Below, one piece after another: positions 59,246-64,000 of a stretch of 64,000 nt of DNA; position 1 is the stretch's first letter; every line of letters begins with the position of its first letter. The notes beneath the pieces are model-generated. The model was not told the DNA's origin. It saw only the letters and a list, made by a program, of their open reading frames with translations, and did no database searches. A program made the position numbers and the translations under genes. Origin of the DNA: Escallonia rubra. Its lineage: Eukaryota; Streptophyta; Magnoliopsida; Escalloniales; Escalloniaceae. Location: positions 146,629 to 210,628 of the forward strand of contig JAVXUO010002092.1 in assembly GCA_033065855.1 (NCBI GenBank). Direction: 5' to 3'.

Positions 59246-60362
59246 TAGCTTTAGAATAAGTCTTTTTTAAGAACGAAAGCAGCATGCACTGCTCACCATG
59301 CAAAAGCAAGAAACCACTGTGAGACATCACTCACATATGAAGCACAAAATGAAGAAGAAAAAGGAAGTGGGGAAAAAGTTTCGTCTTGAAAAACATAATT
59401 CTATGTCCTTCCAGCCTGTTTGTGAATTTTGAGAGGAGAGAAGAGAAGGGAATACAATTTTCCTTCTTCTTGTTTGTGAGTTTAAGAAAAAAAAAATATT
59501 GTTCATTTTTCTTATTTGTGAGTTCAGAAGAAAAGATACAAATACATACTCTTATACAATATTGTTCTAATTCAAACAAAGACTTTAAAGTATGATTCTA
59601 ACTAAGAACATAATTCAGACGAAAGAAAAAATTGGTCATCAAAGACATCACATAAAGTTTATACCATAATAACGTGATAAAGTTTCACATCACATGTTAA
59701 TGCCACAATAAAAAAACACACAACCTAGTCACGAGTTGACTATAAATATCAGACTATCCAAATCTAATTAATGTCAAACTAAAATCATAACAATCATTCA
59801 TGAGTCAACTCTAACACCCAAACATCCTATCAGCGACAATTTAAACCTCTCATCATTTTTTCTAATATGAGCTTGCGCCTTTGGGTACACAGCCAAATAA
59901 AGCCCTCGGATTTTTGGAATACTTACCAGAGATTGAAGGAGATGAAACTAATACTATTTTTGCCACTTTTTTCTGTTTATTTGTAATAAATAGTATGATA
60001 GGTTTTGTAAGAAACTCTAAGATTTAAAAGTCATTAAAAATTCAGTTATAATAATCTCAAGGGTAATATGAATATTCTTAAGATATTACTAATGAGAGTT
60101 TCATTTTTCTCTTATTTTTCTCAATTTTGAGAAGAAAGAAAATATTTAGTGACAAAAGAGACCTAAACTTTCCTTTTTTTTTTTTCCCTCTTCTTTTTTC
60201 TCTCCTTAAAAAAAAAAAATTAGAGAAAGAATAAAAAACGAGCCACTTTCTTCTCCTGAAAAAAAATGGCACAGAGGCTACTATAGCAGTCGAAAGCCTT
60301 CCTTCACCGTCTTTCTCTGTCCGAGACCTGAAACACGCACAAGCACACAGTGAGAGGGAGCG
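59246..60362. other. Spacer and XPD 5' flank
   Basis: AT-rich, with long T- and A-runs at 60172-60185 and 60209-60220. The XPD leader probably starts after 60240. No TATA box is clear. Confidence 0.4.
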
Positions 60363-63300
60363 ATGAAGTTCCAGATCGAAGACGTGACGGTGTACTTCCC
60401 GTACGACCACATATACCCGGAGCAGCACGCGTACATGGTCGAGCTCAAGCGAGCCCTAGACGCCAAGGGCCACTGCCTCCTCGAGATGCCGACGGGCACG
60501 GGCAAGACCATCGCCCTGCTCTCCCTCATCACCAGCTACGCCCTCTCCAAGCCCTCCAGCCTCGTCAAGCTCCTCTACTGCACCCGCACCGTCCACGAGA
60601 TGGAGAAGACCCTCGGCGAGCTCAAGCTCCTCCACCGCTACCAGCGCCTCCACCTCGGCGATGCGGCTCGGACGCTCGCCCTTGGCCTCTCGTCTCGGAA
60701 GAATCTGTGCATCAACCCGGCCGTTGTGTCGGCGGAGAATCGGGACTCGGTTGATGCCGGGTGTAGGAAGCTCACGGCTAGCTGGGTGAGGGCGCTGGCG
60801 GTGGAAAACCCTAATATCCCGACGTGTCAGTTCTATGAAGATTACGAGAAGGCGGCGTCCGATGCCGTGTTGCCTCCTGGGGTTTACACATTGCAGGTTC
60901 GTTTCTAAGTATTTGTCAAATTATGGATTTTATTGGTGTGATAAATTGTTAGGGTTTACTAGACTGTTCAAAGGCAAATTTGAAGTTTCTGGGTATGCTG
61001 AATTGATCTCGTAAAGTGCTGAAATTTGAACTGTTCTAATATATTGTGAAGTGATTGCCACACTAACGCACGCCCAAAACATTCTATGATCAAGTGGTAG
61101 TAACGGTGGTATGTTTCATGGCGTGAACTGCTTGAATTCGTCCTGATTGACAACCATAAAATGAAGAAAGTCTTCCTGATTCCAGCATAGGATACTGAGA
61201 TGATCGGGATAATTTAAGTCCTCTGGTATTCATGAAGTGAAGGCTTCTTTTTGTTTGTTACTATCCTCACAAACCTCCGCACACCCCAAAAACATATACA
61301 CAAAGATTCTTAGATATTTTCTGGGTAAATTGGTCGTAATAGTGCATAAACTTGATAGTCTTGATTACAGCACAGTGTGTAAAAATCTTTGGATACTAAA
61401 AGAAGGAATTATATAGCTTTGGGTTGAAAATCCACACCGGATCGGAACTTCTGAGAATACTTCATGTTTTAGCGCAATACTTGCAGGATCTCAGGGCTTT
61501 TGGGAAAGAGAAAGGGTGGTGCCCATACTTTTTAGCGCGTCACATGGTGCAGTTTGCAAATGTGGTGGTTTATAGTTACCAGTACCTGCTTGATCCAAAG
61601 GTTGCAGGGATCATATCGAAGGAGATGCAAAGGGAGTCTGTTGTGGTGTTCGATGAGGCCCACAATATCGATAATGTGTGTATTGAAGCACTTAGCGTCA
61701 GTGTGCGAAGGCAGACACTTGAAGGGGCGACAAGGAATCTTAATAAGATGACTCAGGAGATTCAAAGGTATTTACTGTTGTTACAATTTGATCTTTCTTG
61801 CTTAATGTTTGCAACAATATCATGTTTAGCAGATAGTGCCCTCTCCCCTCTTCTTTTTGTCAACAAAATAAACTGGTGGAAATTAGGTTGCTGAGTATCT
61901 TTCTTATCCTGCATTTCTCTTGCTGCATGCTTAACTATACGAATTGAAAGCTTTTGGTTTATGGCTGATGGTTCGCAATAGCTGCTAGCTCATAAAACCA
62001 CACTTCGATGATGACATTGGAGGTGTGATGGAACAGGTGCTGTTGTTGACATTTTCTTACGAAGTTTGAAAATATTAAATTATGAAAAAAAGGCTTTGAA
62101 TGTAGAGGGAGAAAATAAGACTGGGGGCTGATCTTTGTTATATGCAGGGTTTATCCACAGCTAGAGCTAGTTAAGCCTCCTTTTTTGCCTGCTGATCTAG
62201 TACCATCCATGTTACAAATTGGACAGTCCATATCTCCTTTTGTTTTTAAGCACTGACACCAGCTGCTACTATTTCTAGTGGTTGACATCTTTTTATATGT
62301 TCTTTTACTAAAACTGGCCAAATCGCTACGAAGTCTAGCAGCTGCAGAAAACGCGGCGTGCTCTCTCTCTCTTCTCTGCCTCCCTCTCTCTGCAAATTGT
62401 AGAGATCCTATGCGCCACCATCGCTGCTGTTTTCGTCGCAAAATCTTCTAATTTTCTCTGGTTGTGTTCTTCATTTCATCATTTTTGTCTGTTTTTTGTT
62501 GGAAGTTAGATCTAATTTAAAATCTGTCATTTTTCTTCTCAATTGATGGTCATTGTGCTTTGATATATGGGTATAAATGGTGGATCTGAGGTCCTCTGTG
62601 TTTTCGGCAAGGTGTTAGGTGTCTGTGGGTGGTGTTTGGTTGTTGGCGGTGGTGGGTATGGTGTTGGAACCGGTGATGATGGTGGTTAGGGTGGCAGTTC
62701 TCTCTCCCTTGGTATAAAATGCTAGCGGCAATTGGAGATGGCTTGGTGGTGACGACTTGATCATGATCATATACGCAAAATGGCTTACTGATCATAATTT
62801 GTGGAGATATTTTCAGTTTTTTCCCATAATTTATGGAGCTGTGGATTGGAGAAATCACATGATGAGAAGATGGAAGAATAGAGGACAAAAAAAATAAAGG
62901 GTTGGACATAAGTTTTTACTTGAACTGGCAAGGAAAAGAAGATAATCCCGAGGTCCAGTCCTACCAAGTGCTATTGCTAGGGTTGGTTGGTGGGGGGATG
63001 TGGGGGAAACTTTTTAAAGTGCGTAGAGACACGCTAATAAAAGGGTACCAACCACTACCCTTAGGTGCGGTTGGTCTCCATGTTTCAAAAAGAGAAATGA
63101 TCCGAGCTGTCCACCAGGTGACATTTTGACAGCCCTTTATCAGCTGTGAAAAAGGGGCATTCCCAGCGCTAGCTGTAAACACACACACACACACATGCTC
63201 ATATATATGTATGTATGTAAGTCTCTACGTGTTTGTGTATGTTAGGAAAAACGATCCGGGGGATCTTTAAAAATTAAGATTAGTGAGTTCGTAACACAAG

Positions 63301-64000
63301 GCTACTTTATTTTCCTATTTGGATGTGCTACTGGAACACTGTCTAGACGAGGGAGAGAGCCAAATAAAATCATCCATGGCTTGCTTCTGTTGTCAACTCT
63401 GATGAAGTTCCGATTGAAGGTTTGTGCTTCTTTTTCTTTGTTTTTCTTCTTTCTGCTTCTTGTTCTACTCAGCTATTTCTTCTTTCTTCTTGTTTGTTCT
63501 GCTGCTCTTCTCTGTCTTCTTCTTCTCGTCACATGTAACTACTAAGGAAAAGAAAATTTTAGTGTTTACTTGACTTTTGATAATTAACTGGAATTTTTTG
63601 ATTGCTATAAACTGACTGAAATGATGAGATATCAACAGCTCACAATTTCTAGCAAGTATACATAGAGAAAACTTATATTATGTGTGCGGTGTCCTGCAAT
63701 GGGCGGAACATGATTTTCTGGAAATGCCGTGTCACAATCTTGTCCGTGCCACTTTTTTCATGTTATGTTTCCTTTTATGCTTGCCAGTCAGCGACAAAAC
63801 GAGATTGATACTTAACTGGAATTTTTTGCGCGAATAAGTATATACTAAGTACTTCTTGGTTGAAAGGATGCGTCACTAAAGAAATATATCAGTGGCCTTG
63901 ACTACATTACATGCCTCAACCGTTATATATGAATATTAACTACTACGTCTTAATTACCGTTTGATCATATGTTTTGACCTTGTTTGAAATGGTAGGAAGG
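60363..64000 (+). CDS. XPD: XPD/ERCC2 helicase of TFIIH, first two exons (partial)
   Basis: Exons 60363-60896 and 61487-61767 give residues 1-271; the remaining exons lie beyond the right edge. Walker A is MPTGTGKT at 42-49 and the Walker B box is DEAH at 234-237. The four iron-sulphur cysteines are at 116, 134, 155 and 190, the same numbers I know for human XPD, and the arginine at 112 is also kept. XPD is the 5'-3' DNA helicase of TFIIH, needed for nucleotide excision repair and transcription initiation; the Arabidopsis gene is UVH6. Exon 1 is GC- and CpG-rich, unlike the other genes here, which produces long chance frames. Exon 2 ends in phase 2 after EIQ. I found no continuing exon in 61768-64000. 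Confidence 0.95.
61768..64000. other. XPD intron 2, continuing past the window
   Basis: Over 2.2 kb without the next XPD exon, which should encode a stretch starting like RFKATDA in known XPD proteins. It contains CT-rich and GGTGG-rich patches (62355-62390, 62645-62690), a CAT-rich region and an AC repeat at 63179-63196. Insertions are likely, but I could not set element ends. Confidence 0.6.

Noticed and set aside
60350-60754. Arginine- and proline-rich frame overlapping XPD exon 1
   Set aside because: A by-product of GC-rich third positions in the true XPD frame.

Overview
The window is nuclear DNA from a flowering plant, most likely a eudicot. The protein-coding genes have plant-type GT-AG introns and encode plant families: a FANTASTIC FOUR-like protein, a P-class PPR protein, the second plastid SecY, and plant forms of Miro, p31comet and XPD. 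Between and inside the genes lie typical plant repeats: L1-type LINE pieces with an RNase H domain, tRNA-derived SINEs, hAT and other TIR elements, and small LTR-type relics. There is no prokaryotic-type gene cluster, CRISPR array, rRNA gene or convincing tRNA gene.

Layout. Bases 1-1376 are the 3' end of an L1-type LINE. A single-exon FAF-like gene lies at 4939-5853 (+). About 6.4 kb of repeat-bearing intergenic DNA follows. A 14-exon MIRO GTPase gene occupies 12294-22987 (-); its introns carry a 1.5-kb TIR element, a SINE and an hAT element. Bases 22988-30552 are repeat-rich, with hAT, TIR and LINE-derived units. A two-exon mitochondrial-type PPR gene is at 30553-33177 (+). After more TIR elements comes a five-exon gene for a small conserved plant protein of unknown function, 37738-41126 (+). 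A nested TIR element with a solo-LTR insertion precedes the 13-exon SECY2 gene, 43171-54184 (+). A seven-exon p31comet (MAD2L1-binding) gene follows at 55679-57977 (+). The first two exons of the TFIIH helicase XPD begin at 60363 (+), and that gene runs off the right edge.

The seven genes do not form a pathway. They are ordinary housekeeping and developmental genes serving mitochondria (MIRO, PPR), plastid envelope (SECY2), spindle checkpoint or meiosis (p31comet), DNA repair and transcription (XPD) and meristem size (FAF). All multi-exon models were assembled by eye. For the five complete multi-exon genes, exon lengths sum to an intact reading frame with matching phases at every junction. 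The two XPD exons also join in phase as far as they are visible.

I did not find a new molecular system. The most rewarding observations are the nested transposon history (an 8-bp duplication that dates an hAT insertion mechanism, and a 5-bp duplication around a solo LTR inside a TIR element), a family of short TIR elements with GC-rich trinucleotide cores, three related LINE RNase H fragments, a 29-bp perfect palindrome, several local tandem duplications, and the conserved gene of unknown function.
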